Assembly (NCBI GenBank): GCA_030544215.1 | Contig: JARZZO010000016.1 | Location: 33,378,001-33,442,000, forward strand | Source of the DNA: Zantedeschia hybrid cultivar | Lineage: Eukaryota > Streptophyta > Magnoliopsida > Alismatales > Araceae | DNA: 64,000 bases | Direction: 5' to 3' | Part shown: positions 38,001 through 44,110 of the stretch, piece after piece | How positions within the stretch are numbered: position 1 is the stretch's first letter | How the letters are laid out: each line of letters opens with the position of its first letter | Position numbers and translations under genes: made by a program | The notes under the pieces: generated by a model | Seen by the model: the letters and a program-made list of their open reading frames with translations, nothing else | The model's database searches: none | Told to the model about the DNA's origin: nothing

Positions 38001-41000
38001 CATCCTGCCCTAGGGATTTATTTGCCTCCATGCTGAATACTGCCATTTGACTACTTCAGTAAAAGGAGTACACAAATCATCAGCCTGTCTCTCGTCAATT
38101 TTAGGAAGCACACCCTCCTGCAAATGTGGTCGCCACCATTCATTCTCCTTGAGCAGATGACCATAAAAGAGAGAAATGCCTTCTTCATGTCTTGTTCCTT
38201 ATCAACTGTCTGATCTTGAATTTTAATATGATCAATCTTCAACGATCTCTTCTTTGCACCAGCAACTGCATGGAAAAAATCTTGTGTTCTTGTCCCCCTC
38301 TCTTAACCACAGCTCCTTAGCCCTTTGTCTCCATTTAATTTCTTCTCTTAGCAGCCATTTGTTATAATCTTTTTGCCTCTCAACGAGCTCTTGATATTCT
38401 TCAGCAGATAGATCATACAATTCAGCTCTAGACTCCAATTCATCAATTTTTTGGAGAAGTTCCTGTCTAATAGCAGTTGCTTCTCCAAAAACCTGAGCAC
38501 TCCATTTCCTTATACCTTCCTTCACCCTTTTCAGCTTGTTGTAGAAAGTCAGAAAAGCCTGATCAGCAAGGGGAACCTTCTTCCACCAATTGATCACAAG
38601 GTTCTTGAAGTCCTCATGAGATTGCCAAGCCAATTCATATCTGAACAGCCTCTTCTTCCTGCCCAATCCTTTGTCCTTAGAAGTATGGGAATGTGATCAG
38701 AAACAGTCCTATTAAGGCCCTTTAGAGCTGAGAGAGGAAACATTACCACCTGTTAGAGACTAAAACTCTATCCAATCTAGACTGGATGCTATTCTGCTGC
38801 AGGTTGGACCAAGTGAATCTTCTATTGGGAACCTCCAGATCCATCAGCCCATTACTTGAAATCCAGTTGCCAAAATTCTCCATGTCCTTTATTGTGATAC
38901 CCAGATCTTTCCCTAGGGTATCTCACACAATTAAAATTCCCCAAAATACACAAAGCTCTTTGAAAAGTTGCAGAAATTCTAACAGTTCCTGCCCAAGGTC
39001 TTCTCTCTCTTGTTGAGAATGAGGCCCATAGACAGATGTTACAACCTAAGGTTCAGTAAATCCAATTGCAGAGAAACTGACAGATATGCTAAACAAACCT
39101 TGATCGCACATGGTACCTTTGATTTTATTCCCATTCCAGAGAATAAGTTGCCCCCCATAAGCACCGTCTGCCGGGAGACATACCCAGTTGGTCAAGTTTG
39201 AACCTCCAGTTTGACGGATTACCTGCCCATCAATTGCTTCATTTTAGTTTCCTGCAGGCAGACACAATCCACCTTACAATTTCTAATCAGATCCCTCACT
39301 GCTCTCTGCTTCCACTCCCCATTCAGCCCTCTAACATTCCATGTACACACATTCATTTCAAGATTTTTAAAGCCCCCTGTTTCTTAGGCCTGAGAGAATT
39401 GGTCACTTCATTCTTAGTGATGAAGCTGATTTCTCTCTTCCCAATCTTTATTCCACCTCCGGATCCTTTCTTCTTCAAAGAATTCTGCAGATTTTCAGCT
39501 CTCCTCATTCTTTTAATAAAACCGATCACTACATCCTCATTTCCAAGGAAAGAGACGCCAATTCTCTTACCAAACTCAAGGATGTCTTCGGACTAGTCCT
39601 CCAATGTCGCCGGGTTATATAGAGGTACTACAGTCCTTGGGGGAGACAACACTGAAGCAATTGCTGTGGAAGGCTCGCCCCTGTTCTCCTCCTGGGTTAA
39701 CTTATCTGAAACTGCTGGAAATTGGACATCCAAGGCTTCAACTACCAGGACTTCAGACTGGAAAGGTTCGACGTCCGCCAAGAGGGTTGTCACTCTCTCC
39801 ACGACCCCCTCAATCCGCTGATAAGACTCCCTATGGCCTGGAGAGGTCATGACCGGAGAGCTCTCCTTCAAGAAATTTTGCACAGAGCTGTCGTTGATAC
39901 AGTCATCAGATCCTTTCCTAGAGTCTTCTTGGTCGTTAGAGAATCCTTCAAAGCATCCTGGTTTGTGAGATCTGGAGCCTCCCGAGCCTGGCCATCTTCA
40001 TCGTGAAGCAGGTCCGGTGCGTGAGCATTGTCCCGAGGAAGAAGAAGAAGAACAGTGCCGATCTCAGGATCAACTGGTCGAGACCAGATCGAGGGCCCCC
40101 TGATAAATGAAGTGGACTGGCCCTGTAGACTTAAGTCAGGATCTGTTTCGCCCGCAACCCAATAAGAGTCCTTGGGTCCCTGATTAAAAGGCTAGACCGC
40201 CGCTGTTTAGCCTGTTTATCTTCCCCACCTGAGCACCATGCTTCACAACTCCCGTTGAGGAAGACACCTCGGAACTCGACGAGATCCAGCCAGCTGCCTT
40301 CGCCTCGAGGAGAGCCACATCGAGAGCCTTCACGGAAGATACTGCACCCTCTTCTGGCAGAGTAAAGGGCTCACTTTCTCGAGCCTGCCAAGGAAGCTTA
40401 GGAATAGGGAACGTCGCCTCGGAAAAAGGGTGAGTTGAGGGACAGAGGCCATCATCCGTCCACTGAGTTTCCCTGCCGGGTTTTTGTAACCTCCTTGACT
40501 CAGTAGACTTGGAAGGTTTCACCATAGAATGCACATGAGCTGGAATAGAGCATTGTTGCTTCCCCTTGTGCTTCTTGAATTCAGCTACTACATCAGTCCA
40601 GGTCCAACCCTGTTCAGAGACTTCCCAGGAATGGAGGCTGAAGACTCCTCTTGCACAATCCTGACACAAAATTCACTCCCAGCAAGGCAGATAGCGATGC
40701 TCTCAGGGATGTCATCCAGGCTTCTGACTTCTATTAGAATCCGGGCATATCTCAGCATCTGCCCATCTAACGACCTTGCATCCACCCCCTCAAAATACCA
40801 AAGGAAGAGACAATAGCCTGGAACGTTTCAGTGTTCCACACATGAAGTGGAACACCAAACATCCAAAGCCACGCCTTGGTTCCAGGGGAAGCTGGAGATG
40901 TAGCAGTAGAGATCGACCAAGGCGAGCACTCGAACAACAGGTTCCCTCTACGACCCTGAAGAAGACTAATGCTCTGTTTCTTCTAGTCAGGAAAGGGACT

Positions 41001-42772
41001 CTTTACCAGGAAAGAGTCATAATCAAGCTCTCTGATCCACCAACTCTTAACCTCACTCCGTTGAGCCTGGAGTGAATCCATTAAAGCTTGAGAATCTTCC
41101 GTTGGCCTGGTCTTGGAAGGCTGCAAACTCTGCGCTGAAACAACCAATCAGTCCTCCATCCAAGTCCTCACCCCAGCTACAGAAGGAGACCAAGGGATCT
41201 CAATCCTGTTCTTGGAGTGTTTAGATGAAGGTTGGACCTTGGCAGCAAGGACAGGTTCAATAGTCTTGCAGATGTGCTTGCCGCAAGCAGAGCTCCGGTG
41301 ACCAAACTCCCTACAGACCAAGCAGCGAACCCTGTCCCTACACTCCTTGGCCCAATGGCCCTTCCCCAAGCATCTCAGACAAGTATTTCTATCAATAGAG
41401 ATGGGAGGAGATCTCCTTTTTCCTCCAGTGGGATGAGAAGTAGACCTTTGTCCTGTGAAACGCCTTTGCTTCTGGACCGTCTTCCACTCCCCATCACCAT
41501 CTGAAACCCAATGAGCTACCCTCTCACTCCTCCCTGTCACTCGCTCACACTCTCCTTCCTCTCGCTCTCCTTCTTCTCGCTCACCTTCCCCTCTTTCTCC
41601 TCCCTGTCGCTCTCTCTCCTCTCTCACACCTCCCTGGCGCTCTCTCTCGCACATCATGCCTGGTTCTTTTTTTGATAATCCTTAATAGTAGCTATTTCTT
41701 ACTTAGATCTGGCCGTTGAGGATAGCTGGTTGTGGTTGTGGACCTCCTTAGGTAGCTTCTTGGTGAAACCTACCTATTCCCATATTGCGGATGGGGGATC
41801 AGGTTCCCTTTCACTTAAGTGTGTGTGGAATTTCAATAGCCTATTCAAACCTAAGGTTCTTATGTGGAGAGTGTTTCTTTGGGCAGACTCCCTTACTTGT
41901 GACAGGCTGGCCGGGTTGGGAACCACTTGCTGTCTCTGTGGGGAGGAGGAAGAGACGTGTGATCACCTCTTCTTGACCTTCATGTTCTCCCTTGAGGTCT
42001 GGCAACTCTTCTTCTGTGGACTCAAATGTGTCCGCTGTTCTCTCATCTCTGTGGAGCAGCATCCTGGGGTAGGCCTTGGCCTTGCAAAGGGGATTGGATC
42101 ATCTGGTGGTTGATCCTCCATGCTACTATTTGGGCTCTCTGGTTGGAGTGGAACAAAAGGATCTTTAGGGGAGAAACCTTCATTGTTGAGAGAATTGCTT
42201 CATTGGTCTGTGATAGAGTGAGGGAATGGGTAATGTTTTTTCTTGTAATGTAAAACCATTGTAACTCCTCTCTTTCTTGTCTTCTTGGGGGAGATTGATG
42301 GAGAGTGACAATTTCTAGGTGTTTTGGATAGGGAGATTTTTGTTCTTCATCTTCCTTGCATATGTACATGCTCTCTTCTTTTATAATGTGTGGTACAGTC
42401 CACTTTCCCAAAAAAACCCCACCCATGTCTATTCAGCTACATTTAGGTAGTTTCCCCTCCCATTGCACGCATCATCTTATGTGAGATGCTGGTTGTTACT
42501 TTTGGGGTAGCTCTGGTTGTTTTTCCTGAACAAGATCATGAATCAACTCTATTGGATGGTACAAGAGTTGATGGTAACTAAAATAGTTGTTTTAGTTCTT
42601 CAATCTGTTGATCTTCTGAACATTACTAGGATGTATTGCTAGAGGATTTGCTACTACATTCTGACGTCTGCATATCCATTGGATGTTTTTCATTACTAGA
42701 TGCTTCATTCTTGTCTTGACAGGTGCCATTGGGATGTGTTACTCCATTTGCTTTGATGAATGAGTCTGCACG
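2591..42772 (+). CDS. YbaK/ProX-type prolyl-tRNA deacylase gene, exons 1-6 (3' part outside window)
   Basis: Host gene assembled from six exons: 2591-2632, 15411-15470, 15558-15611, 15737-15797, 15904-15980 and 42723-42772. Joined, they encode 115 residues in one open frame, with phases 0,0,0,1,0,2 and a GT/AG at every internal junction. Segments such as AKYVGHLGGALSKNLFLK, VLSQRLGLGKGGFRMAPEEA and VPLGCVTPFALMNESAR match the YbaK/aminoacyl-tRNA synthetase-associated domain. That family hydrolyses mischarged tRNA, typically Ala-tRNA(Pro), in trans; in eukaryotes it is a small stand-alone protein also called PRORSD1. The start is the first ATG before the conserved KEQLLARLQ helix. The C-terminal part of the domain, with the family's HPLSND-type region, was not found and should lie beyond 64000. 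Introns 1, 5 and 6 are giant and transposon-filled. The identification is firm; function is inferred from the family, and whether the gene is expressed cannot be judged from sequence. Confidence 0.9.
2848..3727 (+). mobile_element. hAT-A 3' fragment
   Basis: The sequence is collinear with 35117-36007, the 3' end of the longer hAT-A copy in intron 5: the GAT-repeat acidic tract, the CTATCAGGAGGTTATGGACT stretch, the C-terminal tail ending in DDEGSQM and a stop near 3395, the AT-rich 3' UTR and the GATCCGGATCGG-like subterminal repeats. It ends GACCTAGAATTCC. Everything upstream of the C-terminal tail is missing, so it is a truncated remnant. Confidence 0.8.
3728..4101. other. Intron 1 sequence without recognisable content
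   Basis: AT-rich, no conserved coding sequence. The last five bases (4097-4101, ATATG) are the left target duplication of the adjoining LTR element. Confidence 0.5.
4102..4502 (-). repeat. 3' LTR (relative to element)
   Basis: 401 bp, the same length as the other LTR, with substitutions only and no indels between them. The reading frame of the interior ORF runs into this LTR and stops at 4360-4362. Confidence 0.92.
4360..5436 (-). pseudogene. Unrecognised ORF of the LTR element, one in-frame stop
   Basis: Two abutting open frames in the same phase, 88 codons (5436-5170) and 269 codons (5169-4360), are separated only by a TAA at 5172-5170. The first ATG sits in a good context (CTCACCATGGAC). 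I see no retroelement domain. The second part holds three spaced copies of a WDH(D/V)LF motif (residues 58-63, 87-92 and 120-125 of the 269). Two of them are followed by ELHLI(D/A)D(T/D)VF, giving an acidic unit of roughly 30 residues. The C-terminus (FSNHERLMQE and onward) comes from the conserved pol-end/LTR region. It may be an element-specific protein or a captured host fragment; the function is unknown. Confidence 0.6.
6770..6781 (-). other. Primer-binding site, initiator tRNA-Met type
   Basis: On the minus strand it reads TGATATCAGAGC, one base different from TGGTATCAGAGC, the complement of the plant tRNAi-Met 3' end. It lies four bases inside the 6786-7186 LTR, as expected for a minus-strand element. 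Confidence 0.85.
6786..7186 (-). repeat. 5' LTR (relative to element)
   Basis: 401 bp, TG...CA, next to the primer-binding site. Contains paired short stems such as CACCGG...CCGGGG and CCTTGG...CCAAGG. Confidence 0.92.
7192..10915 (+). mobile_element. L1-type LINE, degenerate (LINE-1)
   Basis: The ORF2 endonuclease starts at about 7448 (IVSWNVRGLG), with a frameshift near 7493 before VVRELVKVDMLCLQGTKC. RT segments follow: WVREENCKTAYFHRLAT (about 8500), PISLLNG (8960), GEGG-type helix EGFLVARECIHAM (9090), SGRGLRQGDPISP (9330), the catalytic box as CADD (9471-9482), and ARILKCKFGTFP after the inserted MITE. The 3' part is cut off by hAT-A at 10921. The stretch 7192-7447 probably belongs to the ORF1 end. 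Multiple frameshifts and stops make it non-functional. Confidence 0.85.
9639..10098. mobile_element. hAT-type MITE, CATAG family, copy 1 (460 bp)
   Basis: The left end CATAGTTGTCAATCC and right end TGATTGACTACTATG form 15-bp imperfect terminal inverted repeats. The flanks ATGAGAAT (9631-9638) and GAGAGAAT (10099-10106) are a decayed 8-bp duplication. The element interrupts the LINE RT frame between ARAMRI and ERILKC. It is internally AT-rich with GGACAGG/CCTGTCC subterminal motifs, and a second copy is at 62486-62980. Confidence 0.85.
11670..12421 (-). pseudogene. hAT-A transposase fragment (DUF659 region)
   Basis: Two overlapping frames (12421-12047 and 12131-11670) joined by a frameshift. 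The first has YIYDVGLEKEYNELKAWVEN and CDGWIRTIRRSMINFLVY (the family CDGW(T/S) motif with T changed to I). The second has VVQVVNDNKASYKA (a D in the expected DDE-like position is retained), HSIDLMMKDIG and ARFASNF-like TRFASNF. These are typical of plant hAT proteins annotated DUF659. Broken, and lacking the dimerisation domain. Confidence 0.8.
13215..13960 (-). repeat. Five-unit tandem repeat (about 150 bp) with palindromic core in hAT-A
   Basis: The phrase (C/T)TAATAAGTTCAATTGAGT recurs at about 13278, 13429, 13579, 13730 and 13860. Each unit contains a palindrome of the form CAATTGAGTGT...ACACTCAATTG and a TTTTTAACCTCTAATTAGGG stretch. It lies between the GC-rich 5' end and the transposase coding region. 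Confidence 0.85.
14533..14860 (-). mobile_element. LINE fragment: ORF1/ORF2 junction and endonuclease start
   Basis: Minus-strand reading of 14653-14533 gives MLSWNIRGLQHRSKLRAIKD, the start of an L1 ORF2 endonuclease. It stops where hAT-A begins. The stretch 14860-14670 probably encodes the preceding ORF1 end. Confidence 0.65.
14861..15410 (+). other. End of intron 1, no element recognised
   Basis: AT-rich unique-looking sequence leading to the exon 2 acceptor. No coding potential was seen. Confidence 0.5.
15411..15470 (+). CDS. Exon 2 of prolyl-tRNA deacylase gene
   Basis: Twenty codons encoding ELQINFASYDHPAVLTVEAQ. The acceptor is TTCACTCCAG and the donor CAG|GTTTGT; it is in phase 0 at both ends. 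The (Y/H)DHPAV(L/M)TVE(A/E)Q segment is a hallmark of the YbaK/ProX N-terminus. No transposon sequence lies within the exon 2-5 cluster. Confidence 0.93.
15558..15611 (+). CDS. Exon 3 of prolyl-tRNA deacylase gene
   Basis: Eighteen codons, AKYVGHLGGALSKNLFLK, between TTTTGTCAG and a near-perfect donor AAA|GTAAGT. It carries the strand and loop with the conserved G(G)xxSKNLFLKD element, whose KNLF(L)KD lysine lines the YbaK-type active site in characterised relatives. The flanking introns are 87 and 125 bp, normal plant sizes. Confidence 0.95.
15737..15797 (+). CDS. Exon 4 of prolyl-tRNA deacylase gene
   Basis: Encodes DKKHRFYVVSALAGTTVDLK plus the first base of a valine codon (phase 1). The acceptor is TTTGCAG and the donor AAAG|GTATGG. 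The motif DKK.RFY(V/I)VSAL is family-typical and continues directly into exon 5 (VLSQRLGLGKGG). Confidence 0.95.
15904..15980 (+). CDS. Exon 5 of prolyl-tRNA deacylase gene
   Basis: Completes the split valine and encodes LSQRLGLGKGGFRMAPEEAL and then QEILQ, ending in phase 0 at CAG|GTGCTC. LG(L)GKGG(L/F)RMAPEEAL is one of the most conserved stretches of the family. The acceptor ATGAATAG has a weak pyrimidine tract. The following intron is 26,742 bp. Confidence 0.95.
15981..17338. other. Start of intron 5 with simple repeats
   Basis: No gene. There is an A/CAA-rich block at about 16690-16900, then (CA)n at 16975-16995 running into (TA)n to about 17011, and (GA)n at about 17031-17050. The overlapping long frames here, rich in K/E/R/Q, are low-complexity artefacts. 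Confidence 0.6.
16975..17050. repeat. Compound microsatellite (CA)n(TA)n...(GA)n
   Basis: Runs of CA, then TA, then (TTTA)n and GA can be read directly in the sequence. Confidence 0.9.
17639..17779. mobile_element. Small foldback element (141 bp)
   Basis: The ends AATGTGCATATCACAC (17639-17654) and GTGTGAATATGCATT (17765-17779) are imperfect inverted repeats. Further alternating GCATTGCA/TGCAATGC-like motifs lie inside. The flanks show no clear duplication, so the MITE assignment is tentative. Confidence 0.4.
17780..18190. other. Intron 5 sequence, nothing recognised
   Basis: A G-run (about 17791-17801) and AT-rich sequence with no coding motif. It may be the unrecognised 5' leader of the following LINE. 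Confidence 0.4.
18190..23180 (+). mobile_element. L1-type LINE, heavily decayed (LINE-2)
   Basis: The ORF2 endonuclease begins near 20001 (MRIV*WNARSL..., RRKVVREMVA), similar to LINE-1. RT includes ISKMLAIRLKVVMETL (about 21980), TLKRRMIGL (about 22155), the catalytic YVDD (22422-22433, RQYVDDTIHFMAEE) and LSHGRCLVLYHVVRFSLSIY (about 22650). The segment at 19540-19720 (VCVGGMCKNKENGLKEVVLW) resembles the equivalent part of the LINE at 46.6 kb, so it is likely ORF1. The left boundary is estimated. A GGTACC-rich MITE sits inside at 20819-21046. Many stops. Confidence 0.75.
20819..21046. mobile_element. hAT-type MITE, GGTACC/CGATAC family, copy 1 (228 bp)
   Basis: The ends CATGGTTGGCAGTA and (reverse complement) CAAGGATGGCACTA are inverted repeats. 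The flanks AGTGGAAT (20811-20818) and GGTGGAAT (21047-21054) are a 7/8-matching 8-bp duplication. The interior is built of alternating CGGTACCGATAC and GTATCGGTACC-type motifs that are self-complementary, around a short AT-rich core. It interrupts LINE-2 ORF2. Confidence 0.85.
23181..23657 (+). other. Unassigned segment between LINE-2 and hAT-C
   Basis: It contains a frame with VEEGSLVLHEEWSTWTYSEVV just upstream (to 23176), recalling the GWTWTDVVAEFKK segment of LINE ORF1 proteins elsewhere in the window. A chimeric LINE ORF1 piece is therefore possible. No intact coding region. Confidence 0.3.
24821..25504 (-). pseudogene. hAT-C transposase C-terminal part (dimerisation domain)
   Basis: 227-codon open stretch. 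Residues about 15-55 (IKVLSHTSSSSRCERNWSSF, LIHTKIKNQLSHNRLDKLVY) are the hAT dimerisation signature. They are followed by an acidic, D/H/Q-rich tail and a P/A-rich end, probably disordered. It is separated from the upstream exon-like pieces (26142-25945, 26696-26307, 27718-27395) by stops or introns, so the whole is at least partly broken. Confidence 0.8.
26307..26696 (-). pseudogene. hAT-C transposase DUF659 part
   Basis: 129 codons with MDASNQIHNHKYIMQLMDSV, VVTDNGPAYKKAGEELM and FWTPCAAYCVDLMLKEIGQ, all typical of plant hAT DUF659 proteins. The adjoining upstream segment, with the GVTLICDG-like SYMV motif on the minus strand near 26800, is disrupted by a T-run. Confidence 0.8.
28947..29600 (+). 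mobile_element. Probable LINE fragment (ORF1 end and endonuclease start)
   Basis: At about 29450-29515 the plus strand reads MKIAA*NIKGLNAQI*KTVVKEFIS, the degenerate start of an L1 endonuclease. The sequence stops being LINE-like before hAT-A starts at 29601. The rest (28947-29450) is unassigned. Confidence 0.45.
30100..30860 (+). repeat. Five-unit tandem repeat (about 155 bp) with palindromic core in hAT-A
   Basis: CAATTGAGTGTGCCAAACACTCAATTG-type palindromes centre near 30128, 30285, 30447, 30605 and 30758. Each is followed by TTATTAGAACCTGATTGCATAGATTTG-like sequence. It is the same unit as in the minus copy at 13215-13960, in the same position relative to the coding region. Confidence 0.88.
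31523..32606 (+). pseudogene. hAT-A transposase, DUF659 and central region
   Basis: 197 codons (31523-32116) include YIYNVGLEEEYNELKAWVDN, TIMCDGWTGTTRRSMINFLM (intact CDGWTG motif) and VVQVVTDNEVSYKAAGR, followed by HSIDLMMENVGKEPF. After a TAG the frame resumes (32123-32606) with TRFTSNFISLESLIKYKYKL, then a shift into FWDKVSRYLKVVDPLLYVLR and FEKWWRIIDDRWESTLHHDL. These are classical hAT catalytic-core segments. The copy at 11670-12421 is closely similar but more damaged. Confidence 0.85.
32840..34056 (+). mobile_element. 5'-truncated LINE nested in hAT-A, with target duplication
   Basis: The 17-bp sequences AACATACAAAGTAGGAG (32823-32839) and AACATACAAAGTAAGAG (34057-34073) flank the insert with one mismatch, and the insert ends in an A-rich tail. 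It encodes the end of ORF2 with the zinc-binding RVT domain (33256-33591: DLVWSNHLLNKIRVFLWKHV, SPLCVFCTLFEEDQKHLF) and a 3' UTR of about 350 bp. It interrupts the transposase between the NMNEK and dimerisation parts. Confidence 0.9.
34304..34507 (+). pseudogene. hAT-A transposase dimerisation domain
   Basis: MQINYRQAATNPLAYIAVRV, SQCERTLNTFSLIHTKVRNR and ERLVYCHYNM form the C-terminal hAT dimerisation signature. It is separated from the catalytic part by the nested LINE and an AT-rich, intron-like stretch (34084-34303). The frame stops at 34505-34507, but a further frame continues into the Q/G-rich tail. Confidence 0.85.
35117..35662 (+). pseudogene. hAT-A C-terminal acidic and G/Q/S-rich tail
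   Basis: GAT/GGT repeats encode a DDDDGDGDSDGDGDD-like acidic run, then LSGGYGLGSSYS, EGTQGQRQGQQGGFEGQQRQ and a tail with SQQANTPRGIQRGFEDLVSS ending at a TGA near 35660. The same tail is in the fragment at 2848-3400. Probably disordered; the role is unknown. Confidence 0.65.
36853..37041. mobile_element. hAT-type MITE, GGTACC/CGATAC family, copy 2 (about 189 bp)
   Basis: The ends CCTGGATGGCAGTACCGG and (reverse complement) CAGGGATGGCAGTACCGG are inverted repeats; TCCCAGC occurs on both sides (36846-36852 and 37043-37049). The interior is almost entirely GGTACC, CCGGTACGTACCGG and TATCGGCCGATA blocks. It sits just downstream of the FADD box of LINE-3 RT. Confidence 0.82.
37222..37714 (-). 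repeat. 243-bp direct tandem duplication within LINE-3 RT
   Basis: CCCT(C/T)TGGAGCTGCTGAAAT occurs at about 37222 and again 243 bp later, and the following roughly 240 bp are repeated with several substitutions and small indels in copy 2. Both copies encode the LDFEK(A/V)YDTVSWLCIQKTLG palm segment. Confidence 0.9.
41148..41657 (-). pseudogene. LINE-3 ORF1 N-terminal part with two CCHC zinc knuckles
   Basis: 169 codons. The first 50 or so are degenerate ERQGG/EREEGE repeats from a CTCTCC-rich stretch. Then come GEWKTVQKQRRFTG, CLRCLGKGHWAKEC (CX2CX4HX4C) and CLVCREFGHRSSAC (CX2CX4HX4C). This is the nucleic-acid-binding ORF1 of plant L1 elements. The frame is lost downstream, where ORF1 continues as 40785-40588 and 40669-40184 in shifted frames. 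Confidence 0.8.
41690..42420 (+). mobile_element. 5'-truncated LINE, 3' end with zinc-binding RVT domain (LINE-4)
   Basis: 41730-42113 encodes LWTSLGSFLVKPTYSHIADG, WNFNSLFKPKVLMWRVFLWA and TTCCLCGEEEETCDHLFLTF, the zf-RVT region of plant LINE ORF2. A 3' UTR follows, ending in a CCCAAAAAAA tail near 42417. Orientation is opposite to LINE-3, which ends within a few tens of bases. Target duplications were not identified. Confidence 0.75.
42723..42772 (+). CDS. Exon 6 of prolyl-tRNA deacylase gene
   Basis: Sixteen codons plus two bases, VPLGCVTPFALMNESAR, preceded by TGTCTTGACAG and followed by CG|GTATGG (phase 2). The VPLGCVTPFAL(x)NE(S)AR segment directly follows the exon 5 product in family members, which shows that the transposon-filled stretch between them is one intron. 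It lies only about 300 bp downstream of a LINE 3' end. The exon that should follow, starting with the last base of the split Arg codon, is not recognisable in the remaining 21 kb. Confidence 0.92.
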
Positions 42773-43783
42773 GTATGGATCGTTTCCCCATGAACATATA
42801 AATTTGCATGTGCAAATGGATGCCATATCTTTGGGTTATGACACATTTTGCATGAATATACTTCTGATTGCATTGCAATGTTCTTTGTAATGCTGCTGTT
42901 AGTTTTTTTTTCTTTTTCTTGAAAAGCCATTGGTAGTGCATGCCATTAATGAAAAAAATATATCTATGGCTTTTTTTTTTTTGAATTCAATGAGAGTTAT
43001 CACTGATCCCTGTTTGATATTTTTGCCAATGTGAATGCCATGCTTATCATGACCCAGAAAGATCCATGATGGGGTTTTGACCTTGTTGTCTACACCGGTA
43101 TTAATTTTTCATTTTATTCTATTTCATTTGACGATGTGACATCAATCTGTCTATAACATCATCCCTCTCTTTGCAACAATTACATTGACAATTTTAGTCT
43201 TTCGGTGACTGACACGATTTTAAAGTTTTATAGTTCTTATAGTTGCAAATGTTTACAGGCTTACCACTGAACAGTGACAGTCATACAGTTGCACAGCCTT
43301 ACCGTCATAAACACAATGAATAGTAGCTGGAGCCATTACAGTAATGGCTTTCTGACTTTTCCTTTTTAACTAGTTAGCTCCTTTTAGGACACTGTGAAGC
43401 CCTCAGATCGCATAGACAATCTTAAGAAAGTAAGCACTAAATAGTAGAGCACATAAGTGGCATGGTGACCGACATCACTAGCCAAAATTGTACTCCATTT
43501 AATTATCATGATAGGAGCACCAGTTGTCCTGAAAGATTAAGTGGGTACAAGAACCAGATCGTCCACATAGTCTTCCCCTATTTTGTCGTCCTGAGACTTG
43601 ACCATGTGCCACAAGTAAAGTCTTTACTCACTTTCCCACTGGTCGGTAAAAGTTTGAGACCTGGACTGCGGCCTCACAGTCACAAGGGTATCCCTGGATC
43701 CTGCCTGTTACCCAAACAATCTCATGGATAAGCCTTGGTCCCTTAACTCTGACAGGCCAACAGTTGTAAGGGGTTAGTATTGC

Positions 43784-44110
43784 ATGATGTCACTTCATCA
43801 CAAAATGGAAACCTTGTTGAGGTCCTCCTTATCTGTGTTTATTACATTGATCATCAATGGCCCTATCAATTCATCTGATTTGAGAGTAGTGAGATCCTTG
43901 GTCTCATCTATAGTTGTCACCTTTGGGCTCCAGGACATGGGCAGTGACTGCAGCACCTCCCTTTCCAGCTTGAGGCAAGTGTATGTCTTCTTGGGTGCCT
44001 TCAGTCCATTGGTGATGCTATTGAACCTTGTGAATGCGCTGCTTATTGTCTCTTGAGGCTCCACATTAACTTGTAAACATGCCATTGAAACAGAAGAATC
44101 TTTCAAAGAG
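43784..44110 (-). mobile_element. Copia gag (UBN2-type) fragment
   Basis: 102-codon frame (44106-43798) with ETISSAFTRFNSITNGLKAP, LEREVLQSLPMSWSPKVTTI and LKSDELIGPLM. This matches the gag-like UBN2 domain of plant Copia elements. No protease, integrase or RT is adjacent, so it is a remnant. Confidence 0.65.

Larger units (their letters stand above)
36008..41657 (-). mobile_element. L1-type LINE, near full-length, antisense (LINE-3)
   Basis: ORF1 starts near 41657 with a low-complexity E/R/G stretch, then GEWKTVQKQRR, two zinc knuckles, and a DUF4283-like segment (ARSLDGQMLRYARILIEVRS). ORF2 starts about 39364 (NVCTWNVRGLNGEWKQRAV). EN is in pieces to about 38700, followed by RYELAWQSHEDFKNLVINWW (38650), LSEFRPISLPNGCYKII (37800), LDFEKAYD (37640), GWRQGDPIS (37210) and RFADD (37065-37076). 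The 3' end (36310-36010, SLWLKITRGRYHPSAPKWNL) is cut at hAT-A. RT contains a 243-bp duplication and a MITE. Frameshifts make it inactive. Confidence 0.88.
15981..42722 (+). other. Intron 5 (26,742 bp), transposon-filled
   Basis: The boundaries are fixed by the directly adjoining protein segments of exons 5 and 6. In order it holds simple repeats and a small foldback (16.0-17.8 kb), a LINE, hAT-C, a LINE fragment, a hAT-A copy with a nested LINE, an antisense LINE and a LINE 3' end. Sense and antisense elements both occur. The last 300 bp before exon 6 are free of recognisable elements. Confidence 0.88.
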